This document shows, piece by piece, positions 6,962-15,145 of a stretch of 20,944 bases of DNA; position 1 is the first letter of the stretch; each line of letters opens with the position of its first letter. The position numbers were made by a program, and so were the translations under genes. The stretch spans positions 1 through 20,944 of the forward strand of contig CAZYWJ010000061.1 in NCBI GenBank assembly GCA_964651785.1, read 5' to 3'. Below the pieces are notes generated by a model. The model was not told the origin of the DNA. It saw nothing but the letters and a program-made list of their open reading frames with translations, and did not search any database. Source of the DNA: JAKVAV01 sp964651785 (lineage in GTDB: Bacteria > Bacteroidota > Bacteroidia > Flavobacteriales_D > Cryomorphaceae).

Positions 6962-8992
6962 CAAACTCACCAAAAGGTCAATCAACTTTATTCCTATAAA
7001 AGGGACTATGATTCCACCTAAGCCGTAAATCAAAAGATTTCGTGTGAGCAGCTGAGAAGCACCAATCGGTCGATATTTCACTCCTCGTAGAGCCAAGGGA
7101 ATCAACATGGGGATAATGATTGCGTTGAAGATCACCGCTGATAGAATGGCCGACTCCGGACTACTCAGGTTCATAATGTTCAACGCATTTAAGCCGGGAA
7201 TGGAAGCTGCGAACAGCGCGGGGACGATGGCGAAGTATTTTGCTACATCATTCGCAATCGAGAAGGTAGTAACGTTTCCTCTGGTAATCAGGAGTTGCTT
7301 ACCGATCTCCACCACTTCCAGCAACTTGGTCGGATCATTATCGAGATCCACCATATTGGCTGCCTCTTTTGCTGCTTGAGTTCCGCTGTTCATGGCAATT
7401 CCCACATCAGCCTGTGCCAGTGCCGGAGCATCGTTGGTTCCGTCTCCCATCATGGCCACAAGCTTACCGGCTTCCTGCTCTTTTTTGATGTATTCCAGTT
7501 TGTCTTCAGGTTTGGCTTCAGCAATGAAATCGTCAACTCCTGCTGCTCTGGCAATATATTCAGCCGTCAGAGGATTATCCCCCGTAACCATTACGGTTTT
7601 CAATCCCATTTGTCGAAAACGAGCGAAGCGCTCCTGAATACCGGGTTTGATGATGTCTTCCAGTTGAATTACACCGACAGGTTTGTGATCAACCGCCAAT
7701 GCCAATGGAGTTCCACCTTTCTGAGAAATTTCCTTTACTTTTTCTTCAAAAGCCCTCAGATCGGCGTCCATAGCATTGCACCATTTTTTAATGGCATCCC
7801 AGGCTCCTTTTCTGATTTGTCTTCCACCCCTGAGGTCTATCCCGCTCATTCGGGTTTCTGCTGAGAACTTAATAAAATCTGCTCCTTCGACCCTAAGATT
7901 TTCCTTGCGAACACCCTTTTGTTCAGCCAATTCCAAAATTGATTTTCCTTCCGGCGTTTTGTCCGAAAGAGAACTGAGAGTGGCCAATTCGGCAACTTCC
8001 AAATCATCGGCATCGGCCAGGGCATAAAAATGAGTCGCTTTTCGGTTTCCGATCGTAATCGTTCCCGTTTTATCCAAAAGCAACACGTCGATATCACCCG
8101 CTGTTTCAACGGCTTTACCCGATTTGGCGATAATATTCGCACCCAAAGCCCTGTCCATCCCTGCGATACCAATTGCCGAAAGCAGTCCTCCGATAGTTGT
8201 AGGAATAAGACAAACAAAGAGTGAGATCAAGGCAGCAATGGCGATGGCAGCATTTGAGTAATCTGCAAAGGGCTGAAGGGTAACGGTCACGATGAGGAAT
8301 ACTACCGTAAAGCCGGCCAGCAAAATGGTTAAGGCAACCTCATTAGGCGTTTTCTTTCGGTTGGCGCCCTCCACAAGACTAATCATTTTATCGAGAAACG
8401 ACTCTCCGGGATCGGAAGTGACCTTCACCTTTATTTTATCAGAAAGGACTTTTGTTCCTCCGATCACACTGTTGTGATCGGTTTCAGCTTCGCGGATTAC
8501 GGGAGCAGATTCTCCCGTGATAGCCGATTCATCTATCGAAGCCAGACCTTCAATGATTTCGCCATCAGCGGGAATAATATCTCCTGCCTCGGCGATATAC
8601 ATATCGTTTTTGCGAAGATCTGAGGCATTGATTTTCTTTATTTCACCACTTACCAGAACACGCTTCGCTTCGGTATCCGTTCGGGTTTTTCTCAGCGAAT
8701 TGGCTTGAGCCTTACCGCGTGCCTCTGCGATGGCTTCGGCAAAATTGGCAAAGAGTAAAGTGAGGATCAGAATCAAGGTAATGATGAGATTATACCCTGC
8801 GTTTCCTAAAGATTCGTTGGATGAGAAGACGGATATAAGGCTCACCACAATCATGATGACCGTTCCGATCTCCACTGTGAACATGACAGGGTTTTTCATC
8901 ATATCGCGAGGGTTGAGCTTGGCAAATGAAGCCCCCAGCGATTGGCGGAGGATGTCTCCGGTAAACAACTGTCTATTATTAGATTTTTTCAT
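6947..8992 (-). CDS. kdpB: Potassium-transporting P-type ATPase subunit KdpB
   Basis: A 681-residue P-type ATPase, full length for KdpB, the catalytic subunit of the KdpFABC K+ pump. The phosphorylated Asp is D307 in DKTGT (307-311). The A-domain TGES motif is at 159-162, where S162 aligns with the inhibitory phosphoserine of E. coli. The N domain includes FSAETRMSG (376-384), and the P domain has TGDN (470-473) and GDGTNDAP (517-524). N581-D582...K585 matches the membrane Asp/Lys pair important for K+ transfer. It follows kdpA by 18 bases. The final residues (VIGG and stop) are written in heptad-repeat sequence, so the array reaches into the 3' end of the gene; the catalytic core is untouched. 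Downstream kdpC is displaced by about 1 kb. Confidence 0.97.
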   Translation of the reverse strand: MKKSNNRQLFTGDILRQSLGASFAKLNPRDMMKNPVMFTVEIGTVIMIVVSLISVFSSNESLGNAGYNLIITLILILTLLFANFAEAIAEARGKAQANSLRKTRTDTEAKRVLVSGEIKKINASDLRKNDMYIAEAGDIIPADGEIIEGLASIDESAITGESAPVIREAETDHNSVIGGTKVLSDKIKVKVTSDPGESFLDKMISLVEGANRKKTPNEVALTILLAGFTVVFLIVTVTLQPFADYSNAAIAIAALISLFVCLIPTTIGGLLSAIGIAGMDRALGANIIAKSGKAVETAGDIDVLLLDKTGTITIGNRKATHFYALADADDLEVAELATLSSLSDKTPEGKSILELAEQKGVRKENLRVEGADFIKFSAETRMSGIDLRGGRQIRKGAWDAIKKWCNAMDADLRAFEEKVKEISQKGGTPLALAVDHKPVGVIQLEDIIKPGIQERFARFRQMGLKTVMVTGDNPLTAEYIARAAGVDDFIAEAKPEDKLEYIKKEQEAGKLVAMMGDGTNDAPALAQADVGIAMNSGTQAAKEAANMVDLDNDPTKLLEVVEIGKQLLITRGNVTTFSIANDVAKYFAIVPALFAASIPGLNALNIMNLSSPESAILSAVIFNAIIIPMLIPLALRGVKYRPIGASQLLTRNLLIYGLGGIIVPFIGIKLIDLLVSLVIGG

Positions 8993-9010
8993 TTTCGATC
9001 AATTGATATT

Positions 9011-10702
9011 TTACATGATGAAATATTCGGCTATCGGACCCAATGCCATCACGGGGAAGAAGGCCAATGCGGCGATAATCAGAATTACTGCGAGGAGTAC
9101 GGATCCAAAGGCAGGACTCTCTAGTTTCAGGCTTCCCGCAGATACCGGTACGGGCTTTTTCACCGCGAGAGAACCCACAATGGCAAGCGGACCGATAATC
9201 GGAATGAATCTTCCGAAGAGCATGACCAGCCCGTTCGCAATATTCCAGAAGGGCGTATTGTCGCCTAATCCTTCGAAACCTGAACCGTTATTGGCGGCAG
9301 ATGAATCAAACTCATACAGCATTTCCGAAAGACCGTGATGCCCGGGGTTGTTCAACCAGCCAAGCGTCGGATCGGCCGTGATGGCATAAGCTGCGATTGC
9401 CGTACCCGTCAGGATGAGCAAGGGGTGCAGAATGACCACTAAAGCGGCTATTTTCATCTCGCGGGCTTCTATCTTTTTGCCTAAAAAGTCAGGAGTTCGG
9501 CCAATCATTTGTCCGGAGATAAATACTGCCACGATCACGAACACAAAAAAGTTGATGAAGCCTACCCCTACACCGCCGTATATGGCATTGATCATCATAT
9601 CAAGGATAAAAATACCCCCTGAAAGAGGTGTATGGCTATCGTGCATGGAGTTTACGGAACCATTGGAAGTGCCGGTTGTGGACACGCCCCACAGTGACGA
9701 AGCTACCGGACCGAAGCGAACTTCCTTTCCCTCCATGTTTGTGGTCTCCGAAATTCCCATTTCTGCAAAAGCCGGGTTTCCTACCACTTCTTGCTGAGCC
9801 GAAATGATGACAAAGGAGATGAACAAAACGGACATTACTCCGAAGAAGAGCATGGCCAACCTTCGCCTTCTCAGATAAAAGCCAAAGGCAAAAACCAATG
9901 CCATCGGTATGAGCAATATGGCAATATTCTCGGCCATATTGGTGAGATAATTGGGATTCTCAAACGGATGGGTTGAATTGGGTCCGAAGAACCCGCCGCC
10001 ATTCGTACCCAGCTGCTTTATCGAAACCATCGGTGCGGTTGGCCCACCGGCTACCATTTGCGTTTCACCTTCCAATGTGGTCACTTCCTGCAAGCCATCA
10101 AAATTGGTAGTGGTACCATTGATACTAAGGATTAGAGAAAGGATAACCGCCAGCGGAAGCAAAATCCGAGTACAACTCTTCACCATCAGGTTATAGAAAT
10201 TGCCAAGGTATTTGGAGGTTTTATTTGCCAAACCTTGGAAGAGCAAAGCACAAGCCGCAATTCCGGTGGCAGCGCTCACAAACTGTAACCAGGCGAAAAC
10301 AGCAAGCTGTGTGAAGTAGCTGGCGGAGACTTCTCCGGAATAGTGCTGTAGATTGGTGTTGGTTGCAAAGCTCACGGCCGTATTGAAGGCTTGGGTAGGC
10401 TCCCAGTTGCCGAAACCATTTGGATTCCAGAAACCGATCATCCCTTGAATGGATAGAACCAAAAAAGCCAACATGAAGAAGAAAATATTGACCGAAAGCA
10501 AAGCTTTCATGTTCTGCTTCCAATCCATTTCCTTATCCGGGTCAATGGCGCAAACTTTAAAGATTAATTTTTCGATGGGCGACATGAATCCCATCACATT
10601 CCGTTCTCCCTTAAAGACCTTTACAATCAAATGACCTAAAGGCCAGGCCAGAATTGCCGTGAGAAGGAAAATGGCAATGGCGCCGATAATTTCCGTGTTC
10701 AT
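9011..10702 (-). CDS. kdpA: Potassium-transporting ATPase K+-binding subunit KdpA
   Basis: A 563-residue channel-like subunit with about ten membrane helices, the K+-selective part of KdpFABC. The four selectivity-filter loops are visible: TNTNLQHYSG (114-123), LGTNGGGFFGPNS (231-243), TGTSNGSVNSMHD (343-355) and NNGSGFEGLG (471-480). G232 in the second loop sits where E. coli has its functionally tested Gly232. Length and motif order are canonical. The gene begins 4 bases after the kdpF stop and ends 18 bases before kdpB, so the three are co-transcribed. Confidence 0.97.
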   Translation of the reverse strand: MNTEIIGAIAIFLLTAILAWPLGHLIVKVFKGERNVMGFMSPIEKLIFKVCAIDPDKEMDWKQNMKALLSVNIFFFMLAFLVLSIQGMIGFWNPNGFGNWEPTQAFNTAVSFATNTNLQHYSGEVSASYFTQLAVFAWLQFVSAATGIAACALLFQGLANKTSKYLGNFYNLMVKSCTRILLPLAVILSLILSINGTTTNFDGLQEVTTLEGETQMVAGGPTAPMVSIKQLGTNGGGFFGPNSTHPFENPNYLTNMAENIAILLIPMALVFAFGFYLRRRRLAMLFFGVMSVLFISFVIISAQQEVVGNPAFAEMGISETTNMEGKEVRFGPVASSLWGVSTTGTSNGSVNSMHDSHTPLSGGIFILDMMINAIYGGVGVGFINFFVFVIVAVFISGQMIGRTPDFLGKKIEAREMKIAALVVILHPLLILTGTAIAAYAITADPTLGWLNNPGHHGLSEMLYEFDSSAANNGSGFEGLGDNTPFWNIANGLVMLFGRFIPIIGPLAIVGSLAVKKPVPVSAGSLKLESPAFGSVLLAVILIIAALAFFPVMALGPIAEYFIM

Positions 10703-10706
10703 TTAT

Positions 10707-10784
10707 TTAGAATTTTTCAGGTTTGACGATGGCATAAAAAAGGTAGCCAAGTGTGAGTATTGCAATAACTAAAATGAGTATCAT
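10707..10784 (-). CDS. kdpF: Potassium-transporting ATPase small subunit KdpF
   Basis: A 25-residue single-span peptide, easily missed because of its size. One hydrophobic helix (about 2-19) ends in Y17-A-I-V-K-P-E-K-F25; the KPEKF tail is the recognisable mark of KdpF. In E. coli KdpF (29 residues) stabilises the KdpABC complex in the membrane. Its ATG overlaps the TGA stop of the upstream 127-residue gene by four bases (10781-10784), and its stop lies 4 bases before kdpA. Translational coupling is likely. Confidence 0.88.
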   Translation of the reverse strand: MILILVIAILTLGYLFYAIVKPEKF

Positions 10785-11164
10785 ATATTAATTTTTATTG
10801 ATTTTACACACCAGCACCCGCTGTCCTTGCTTAACCTATAATGTATTCGATACCTTTTGAGAGTCTGCATATCAGAAGGCCCTTGTACCTGATTTTCACC
10901 GATAGGATAATGAACGGGTATGGTTTTCAATTTCTTGAAAAAATTAAGATGAACCTGTTGCCTGATACTGTTATTTCCGTTTGTGATCAGGTAGTTGACA
11001 AATTCGAAGGCGCGACTAACGGAATTGAGTGATTTTTTGCGCAGGGAATCATCAACCTCTTTGGCCAGCAACCCCAGCCCTTCAGAAAACTCCTTGGTTT
11101 TGGTTCCCGTATACTGCGGAAATTGCAGTTTGAAGAGTGTAAAACCATCGTTTTTAGAAATCAT
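10781..11164 (-). CDS. Uncharacterised 127-residue protein in the kdp operon
   Basis: A soluble-looking protein with no signal peptide or membrane helix that I do not recognise. Its composition is Lys/Ser/Asn-rich with predicted mixed alpha/beta content. Visible features are a helical centre (about 35-80) and a C-terminal YRIHYRLSKDSGCWCVKSI segment (105-123) containing a Cys-Trp-Cys. Placement supports a real gene: it starts 4 bases after the upstream small membrane gene and its stop overlaps the kdpF start codon as ATGA. A cytoplasmic accessory or regulatory role for KdpFABC is possible but is inference. No paralogue is visible in the window. Confidence 0.78.
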   Translation of the reverse strand: MISKNDGFTLFKLQFPQYTGTKTKEFSEGLGLLAKEVDDSLRKKSLNSVSRAFEFVNYLITNGNNSIRQQVHLNFFKKLKTIPVHYPIGENQVQGPSDMQTLKRYRIHYRLSKDSGCWCVKSIKINI

Positions 11165-11168
11165 CGTT

Positions 11169-11276
11169 TTAATTTTTGTTATTAATTATTTGATCAAACC
11201 AGTCTATCGACTTCCAAAAAAGAAGGAAGACTATAAAGGCTAAAAAAGCCATTGAAATCGCTAATAAAGGATTCAT
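11169..11276 (-). CDS. 35-residue single-span membrane peptide, kdp operon
   Basis: A tiny protein that starts MNPLLAISM, has one hydrophobic helix at about 3-20, then WKSIDWFDQIINNKN as a charged and aromatic tail. The start at 11276 is preferred over a longer upstream frame because it begins 2 bases after the stop of the preceding small gene, and the extension would be polar and overlap that gene. It resembles KdpF in size and topology but lacks the KPE(K/R)F tail. It may be an additional accessory subunit; its function is unknown. Confidence 0.65.
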   Translation of the reverse strand: MNPLLAISMAFLAFIVFLLFWKSIDWFDQIINNKN

Positions 11277-11278
11277 AT

Positions 11279-11446
11279 TTATGTTGTTAGTGTTGACATT
11301 ACAAGGAGTGAAATCAGGAACAGTCCGATTAAAATCACCGACGTCCATAGTAAATGCTTTACTTCGGCATACCACTCTTCAAGGGAGGTATAAGGTTTTT
11401 CTTCCTCAGTGCCGTCATACCAAAATGAGCTTCTTTTCTTTTCCAT
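11279..11446 (-). CDS. 55-residue single-span membrane protein, first gene of the kdp operon
   Basis: A small protein with a charged, aromatic N-terminal half (MEKKRSSFWYDGTEEEKPYT, then SLEEWYAEVKHLLW) followed by one membrane helix (about 35-51) and a short polar tail. It is in frame with no internal stop, and its end and the next start are 2 bases apart, so it reads as the first gene of the packed set leading to kdpFAB. The Trp/Tyr-rich cytoplasmic segment could contact another membrane protein. I do not recognise the family, and any link to K+ transport rests on position alone. Confidence 0.65.
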   Translation of the reverse strand: MEKKRSSFWYDGTEEEKPYTSLEEWYAEVKHLLWTSVILIGLFLISLLVMSTLTT

Positions 11447-11652
11447 GTCGCTGCGTTTAGTCGTTTGTCACCACTCCATCCGAAATGAAGAGAACGAGCC
11501 GTTCCGTTTTTCTTGAAAATTCGTTTAACATTTGAACAGGCTATGCCAAAGTGTATTCCAATAAGGCCAAGAAGAAAATGCCGATTCTCCAACTTACTGA
11601 TGTTCTGATTATTGATCTGATTAAACGACCTTAATACGGAAACACGGAAATG
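11447..11652 (-). promoter_or_regulatory. Probable kdp operon control region
   Basis: This is the spacer between the regulator's terminator and the first small gene of the kdp set; since transcription from the regulator should stop at 11653, the operon promoter must lie here. A 13-base palindrome GAACG-agc-CGTTC sits at 11492-11504 and is a candidate protein-binding site. A TTGGCAT box occurs on the minus strand at about 11543-11549, reminiscent of a sigma-54 -24 element, but the -12 GC is not in place. I therefore do not pinpoint the promoter. Confidence 0.45.
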
Positions 11653-11678
11653 AAAAAACCCTTCAGATTCTGAAGGGT
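11653..11678 (-). terminator. Intrinsic terminator after the response regulator
   Basis: A perfect 10-bp inverted repeat, ACCCTTCAGA / TCTGAAGGGT, spans 11658-11678 around one central base, giving an 8-9 bp stem in practice. On the minus strand it runs directly into six T. It lies about 30 bases past the regulator stop and separates that gene from the kdp structural operon. Confidence 0.85.
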
Positions 11679-11709
11679 CGTGCAGAAATTGTAGACTTTC
11701 GTGAGAGAA

Positions 11710-13044
11710 TTAAAGGTCGTACTCCTTCAACTTATTGTATAGAGTTGTAACGCCTATATCGAGCATCTCCGCAGCTTTCGTTTTGTTGCCTTTGGAGTAA
11801 TTCAGGACATCCCGGATATGCTTCTTCTCCAGATCTTTTAATTTGAACAGACCACTATGAATACCCCCCGATAGATTTATAAAGTTGAAGCCGAGAGAAT
11901 TGGTCTGAAGAATTTCATCCTCAGCAAGGATTACCGACCTTTCAATGACATTGCGCAACTCACGGATATTTCCTTTCCAGTTGTGCTTTTTCAGCGCTTC
12001 CAGAAATGACTTATCTGCCTCCGAAATCTTTTTTCCCACTTTTACAGAAAACTGCTGAATGAAGAAGTTCACCAATTCGGGGATATCTTCAAGTCGCTCG
12101 TTCAATGCGGGAAGCTGTATGGTAAAAACGGATAAACGATAAAATAAGTCCTCTCTGAAATTGCCCTCCTCCACTTCTTTTTCAAGATCTCGATTCGTGG
12201 CGGCAATCACTCTAACGTCGACTTTGGTTTCCTTGGTATCACCCAATTTTATAAATGTACCTTCTTCCAGCACACGAAGTAATTTCGCCTGAAGATCCAT
12301 ATTCAACTCTCCGATCTCATCCAGAAAGATGGTTCCCTTATTGGCTTCCTGAAAGAGACCGTTTTTCTCTTTGGTAGCACCCGTGAAGGCGCCGGGCTTG
12401 TGTCCGAACAACTCACTTTCCAGAAGTTCTTTTCCAAGTGCGCTGCAGTTGATAGCCAGAAATGACTCTCCCGATCTTTTGCTTTCAGAATGTATGGCTT
12501 TGGCGAACACCTCTTTTCCGCTTCCCGTGGGCCCGGTTAGTAATACAGTAGTATCAACGGGCGCCACTTTTTTTGCGGTGGAAATGGCCTCTTGTATAGC
12601 CTTGGATTTTCCAATAACATTTTGAAAACCCGTTTGCCGGTTCACCCGAGATTGCAACTTAAGGAACTTAGTTTGCAGTTCAGCTTTGTCCATTGCTTTA
12701 CTGACCAGGGGAATGATTTTCTTATTGTCATCGCCTTTCACAAGATAATCGAAGGCTCCGTTTTTTATGGCCTTCACGCCATCGGGGATATTGCCAAAGG
12801 CAGTGAGGCAGATGATTTCTACCTCCGGCTTTAACGACTTAAAATCAGATGTGAGAAGAATGCCATTTCCATCGGGTAGCTTCACATCCATTAGGACTAC
12901 CTGCACCTCATTTGATTCGAAAAGCTTCTTGCCCGAACTCGCCGTTTCAGCTTTTAGTATTTCATATCCTTCCAACTCCAGAATACGGCCCATCATGTTC
13001 CGTATATCTTTTTCGTCATCTATGATCAGAATTCTATTATTCAT
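11710..13044 (-). CDS. NtrC-type sigma-54-dependent response regulator of the kdp locus
   Basis: A receiver-AAA+-Fis activator of 444 residues from the preferred start at 13044 (MNNRILIIDDEKD); an in-frame ATG at 13065 would add seven residues. The numbers here use the longer form. The phospho-acceptor is D60 in VLMDVKLPD, with conserved T88 and K110. The AAA+ domain has Walker A GPTGSGKE (178-185), the sigma-54 loop GAFTGA (225-230), Walker B IFLDE (246-250) and the RFREDL-like segment NFREDLFYR (302-310). The C-terminal Fis-type helix-turn-helix is at about 414-450. It should activate a sigma-54 promoter after phosphorylation. Its place upstream of kdp, with a histidine kinase at the far end and no KdpE gene, suggests that it controls kdp expression; this is inference. 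It has its own terminator. Confidence 0.93.
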   Translation of the reverse strand: MNNRILIIDDEKDIRNMMGRILELEGYEILKAETASSGKKLFESNEVQVVLMDVKLPDGNGILLTSDFKSLKPEVEIICLTAFGNIPDGVKAIKNGAFDYLVKGDDNKKIIPLVSKAMDKAELQTKFLKLQSRVNRQTGFQNVIGKSKAIQEAISTAKKVAPVDTTVLLTGPTGSGKEVFAKAIHSESKRSGESFLAINCSALGKELLESELFGHKPGAFTGATKEKNGLFQEANKGTIFLDEIGELNMDLQAKLLRVLEEGTFIKLGDTKETKVDVRVIAATNRDLEKEVEEGNFREDLFYRLSVFTIQLPALNERLEDIPELVNFFIQQFSVKVGKKISEADKSFLEALKKHNWKGNIRELRNVIERSVILAEDEILQTNSLGFNFINLSGGIHSGLFKLKDLEKKHIRDVLNYSKGNKTKAAEMLDIGVTTLYNKLKEYDL

Positions 13045-13396
13045 TCTTTCCAAATTCAACCGCAAAGACTTTCATGCTGAGGCTATTTTCAAAAAAGTAA
13101 AGTTATACAGCTATTTCAAATCCAATCGCATGCCTCAAATGTCTCCATTCTATTCTGAATTGAAAGTTTTTAGACTTTGAATTTTAAAAGCCGTCGATAA
13201 AGAAAATACTACGCCTTGCAGGAGATTGAAGCAAATCGGGCTACGATCGGAAGAACCACCGACTCTTAATAGCAGCAAAAAACAAACTTTTGAAACTCGG
13301 CGATATAGCGAGACGATCAGGTTATCTTCCAATAGCATAATTTGAATTTCAATTTTCTGAAAAAATTGAAAATGCTCTTTTGCGCTTAGGATTTCA
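13045..13396. other. Gene-free spacer upstream of the response regulator
   Basis: About 350 bases without a convincing gene. The side next to the regulator carries a candidate promoter (13098-13125). An AT-rich perfect inverted repeat CAATTTT / AAAATTG spans 13350-13368, just past the symporter stop, but no T-run follows on the minus strand, so it is at best a weak terminator. Confidence 0.6.
13098..13125 (-). promoter_or_regulatory. Candidate housekeeping promoter for the response regulator
   Basis: On the minus strand TTG (13123-13125) is followed after 17 bases by TAACTTTA (13098-13105), one base from the Bacteroidota -7 consensus TAnnTTTG with acceptable spacing. Transcription would start near 13091 and give a leader of about 45 bases before the ATG at 13044. 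Confidence 0.35.
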
Positions 13397-14965
13397 TCAC
13401 CAAAAAAGCGCAATCATCAACACCAAGACCAGCACCACCGCCAAACTTTGAACGGAGTAGCGGCGGTACCACGGTCTATGCGCCACCGCGGAGAGGTCGG
13501 CTACGCGAAAGACAAAGTCACCTGCGTGGACGGATTTTTTTGTGCTAAGCAATACCGCACAGGAAAGGATAAAGATGATGCTCCCCATGTAGGTGTAGTG
13601 AAGATCGGGCAGGCCCGCTTGACTCCACAGGCCGAAAACTTCTTTTGCCATGAAGAGCGGTATGCCGAGAATAAGACCGCCGAGGATGGTGCCGAAGGCT
13701 GCCTCTGGTGAGATGCCGCGAAAGAATATTCCCGTAAGGTAAACGGCCACCACAGGCGGAATGATGTAGCTGAGCGAAGACTGGAAATACTCGAAAAGGG
13801 TTTCGAATCCCGCGATCATGGGGGCGTATACGATGGCGATGAGCATGAGCACGGCGGTGATCCACTTCCCGCGGCGCACCAGTCCTCGTTCGGAAATCTG
13901 CGGCTTAGCGGGTTTGATAAAGTCCAGGGTGATAAGGCTTGACCCCGCGTTCAGGGCACTGTCGAGGCTTGACATGATGGCAGCGATGAGGGCGGTAAGT
14001 ACGAGTCCGCGAAAACCGACGGGCAGGAGGTCGAACGCCAGGGCCGGAAAGACGGCGTCAGGGGTGGGCAAATCAGGGTAGAGCACCAAGCCGATCATAC
14101 CCGGAATGATGAGGAGAAAGAGATTGGGCAATTTGAGCAAGCCGGCAAAGAGGGCTCCCTTTTGGCCGTTTTCAAGGTTCTTTGCACCGAGGGTGCGCTG
14201 CACGATGAATTGATTGAGCGACCAATAGTAAAATCCCAGCAGGATGACTCCGAAGATTCCCGGCCACGGGAGGAATTCGTGATCGGCAGGCTGGATGAGT
14301 CCCGTCATTTCGGGACGGGCGTCAAAGTGACTCATAAGCGCCTTCCACCCTCCTACCTCATCCATTCCCAACCAAAACACCGCCAAGGCTCCGATGATGA
14401 GCAGGCAGGCTTGCACGGTATCGGTCACCACCACGGCCGAGAGTCCGCCCATGATGGTATAGAGTCCGGCTAAGATACCGAGGATGGCCACGGCCTGCCA
14501 CAAGGCTACGGGCATGATGGCGGAGATAACCAAGCCACCCGCGTAAAGCGCTCCGGCCGTATCAATAAAGAGAATTGCGAGAATGGTAAAGGCGGAATAG
14601 ACCCGTCGCGAGCGCTTGTCGTAGCGCTTCTCTAAAAACTCGGGTACGGTTGCGATTTTTCCCTTGAGGAAATAAGGCAGGATGAAAAAGCCGAAAAAGA
14701 TGAGGACTACGGTGGCCATCCATTCGTAGTTGAATACTACGATCCCATTAGCGTAGCTCGCTCCCATTAATCCTACGAAGCTTGCGCCAGACATATTGGA
14801 CGAGTAGAGCGAAAAGCCGATCAAGGCCCAAGGTAGTTTTCGCCCCGCGAGAAAATAGGCCTCCGAATCATTTTTACCTCGCCCGGCGAAATAGCCGTGA
14901 ATCATCACGCCCACGAAGTAGATTCCCACGATCAGGTAATCCCATTTGGAGAGAACGAATTCCAT
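13397..14965 (-). CDS. Sodium/solute symporter (SSS family, SGLT-like)
   Basis: A polytopic membrane transporter of 522 residues from the preferred start at 14965 (MEFVLSKWDY). A longer frame to 15043 adds 26 polar residues that do not look like part of the family. The LeuT-fold hallmarks of the solute:sodium symporter family are present: SLYSSNMSGASFVG in TM1 (52-65), EKRYDKRSRR after TM3 (112-121), YWSLNQFIVQRTLGAKN (247-263), and the Na+-site segment SSLDSALNAGSSL (332-344), where S332/S333 match the Na2-site serines of vSGLT. The NQxxVQR motif points to the sugar-transporting SGLT branch, though the substrate is not proven. The next gene on the same strand is the GxxExxY gene inside its repeats, so this gene is probably transcribed alone. 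Confidence 0.92.
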   Translation of the reverse strand: MEFVLSKWDYLIVGIYFVGVMIHGYFAGRGKNDSEAYFLAGRKLPWALIGFSLYSSNMSGASFVGLMGASYANGIVVFNYEWMATVVLIFFGFFILPYFLKGKIATVPEFLEKRYDKRSRRVYSAFTILAILFIDTAGALYAGGLVISAIMPVALWQAVAILGILAGLYTIMGGLSAVVVTDTVQACLLIIGALAVFWLGMDEVGGWKALMSHFDARPEMTGLIQPADHEFLPWPGIFGVILLGFYYWSLNQFIVQRTLGAKNLENGQKGALFAGLLKLPNLFLLIIPGMIGLVLYPDLPTPDAVFPALAFDLLPVGFRGLVLTALIAAIMSSLDSALNAGSSLITLDFIKPAKPQISERGLVRRGKWITAVLMLIAIVYAPMIAGFETLFEYFQSSLSYIIPPVVAVYLTGIFFRGISPEAAFGTILGGLILGIPLFMAKEVFGLWSQAGLPDLHYTYMGSIIFILSCAVLLSTKKSVHAGDFVFRVADLSAVAHRPWYRRYSVQSLAVVLVLVLMIALFW

Positions 14966-15027
14966 GCGATTAAAATATGAACTATCATTTATTTCACACC
15001 GAATCATTAGGTATCCATTCTCCTTCT

Positions 15028-15049
15028 TTACACCGAGATGCACAGAGAA
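15028..15049 (+). repeat. Left outer inverted repeat of the GxxExxY unit
   Basis: This 22-base sequence (TTACACCGAGA, then TGCACAGAGAA) matches the reverse complement of 15717-15738 over an exact 11-base block plus an exact CACAGAG block, with one small gap. The pair encloses about 710 bases containing the GxxExxY gene. Confidence 0.65.
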
Positions 15050-15081
15050 TAGAAATACAAAGCGTGCTACTCTGCCGAGGA

Positions 15082-15117
15082 CTCAGAGCTCGCTAAAGCT
15101 CGGAGGAGAACTCTGAG
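15082..15117 (+). repeat. Left inner repeat with internal hairpin
   Basis: CTCAGAG (15082-15088) and CTCTGAG (15111-15117) pair with each other. Inside them GAGCT and AGCTC flank CGCTAA, so the whole segment can fold. The 17 bases at 15086-15102 recur exactly as their reverse complement at 15665-15681, and 15091-15117 recurs imperfectly as a direct copy at 15613-15639. Confidence 0.65.
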
Positions 15118-15145
15118 AAAAGGATCACATTAGACCTAAAAGAAA

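Noticed and set aside
11534..11549. Possible sigma-54 promoter (minus strand, TTGGCAT...)
   Set aside because: The -24 part looks right but the GC of the -12 element is not at the required spacing; nearby TTGG...TTTGGC has the GC one base too far.
11359..11592. 77-codon open frame on the minus strand across the kdp control region
   Set aside because: It overlaps the better-supported 55-residue gene in another frame and has no protein-like pattern.
13350..13368. AT-rich hairpin as symporter terminator
   Set aside because: Perfect 7-bp arms but entirely A/T-rich and not followed by a T-run on the minus strand.
13150..13413. 87-codon open frame on the minus strand after the symporter
   Set aside because: It overlaps the symporter stop out of frame, has erratic composition and no recognisable motif; the sequence looks intergenic.
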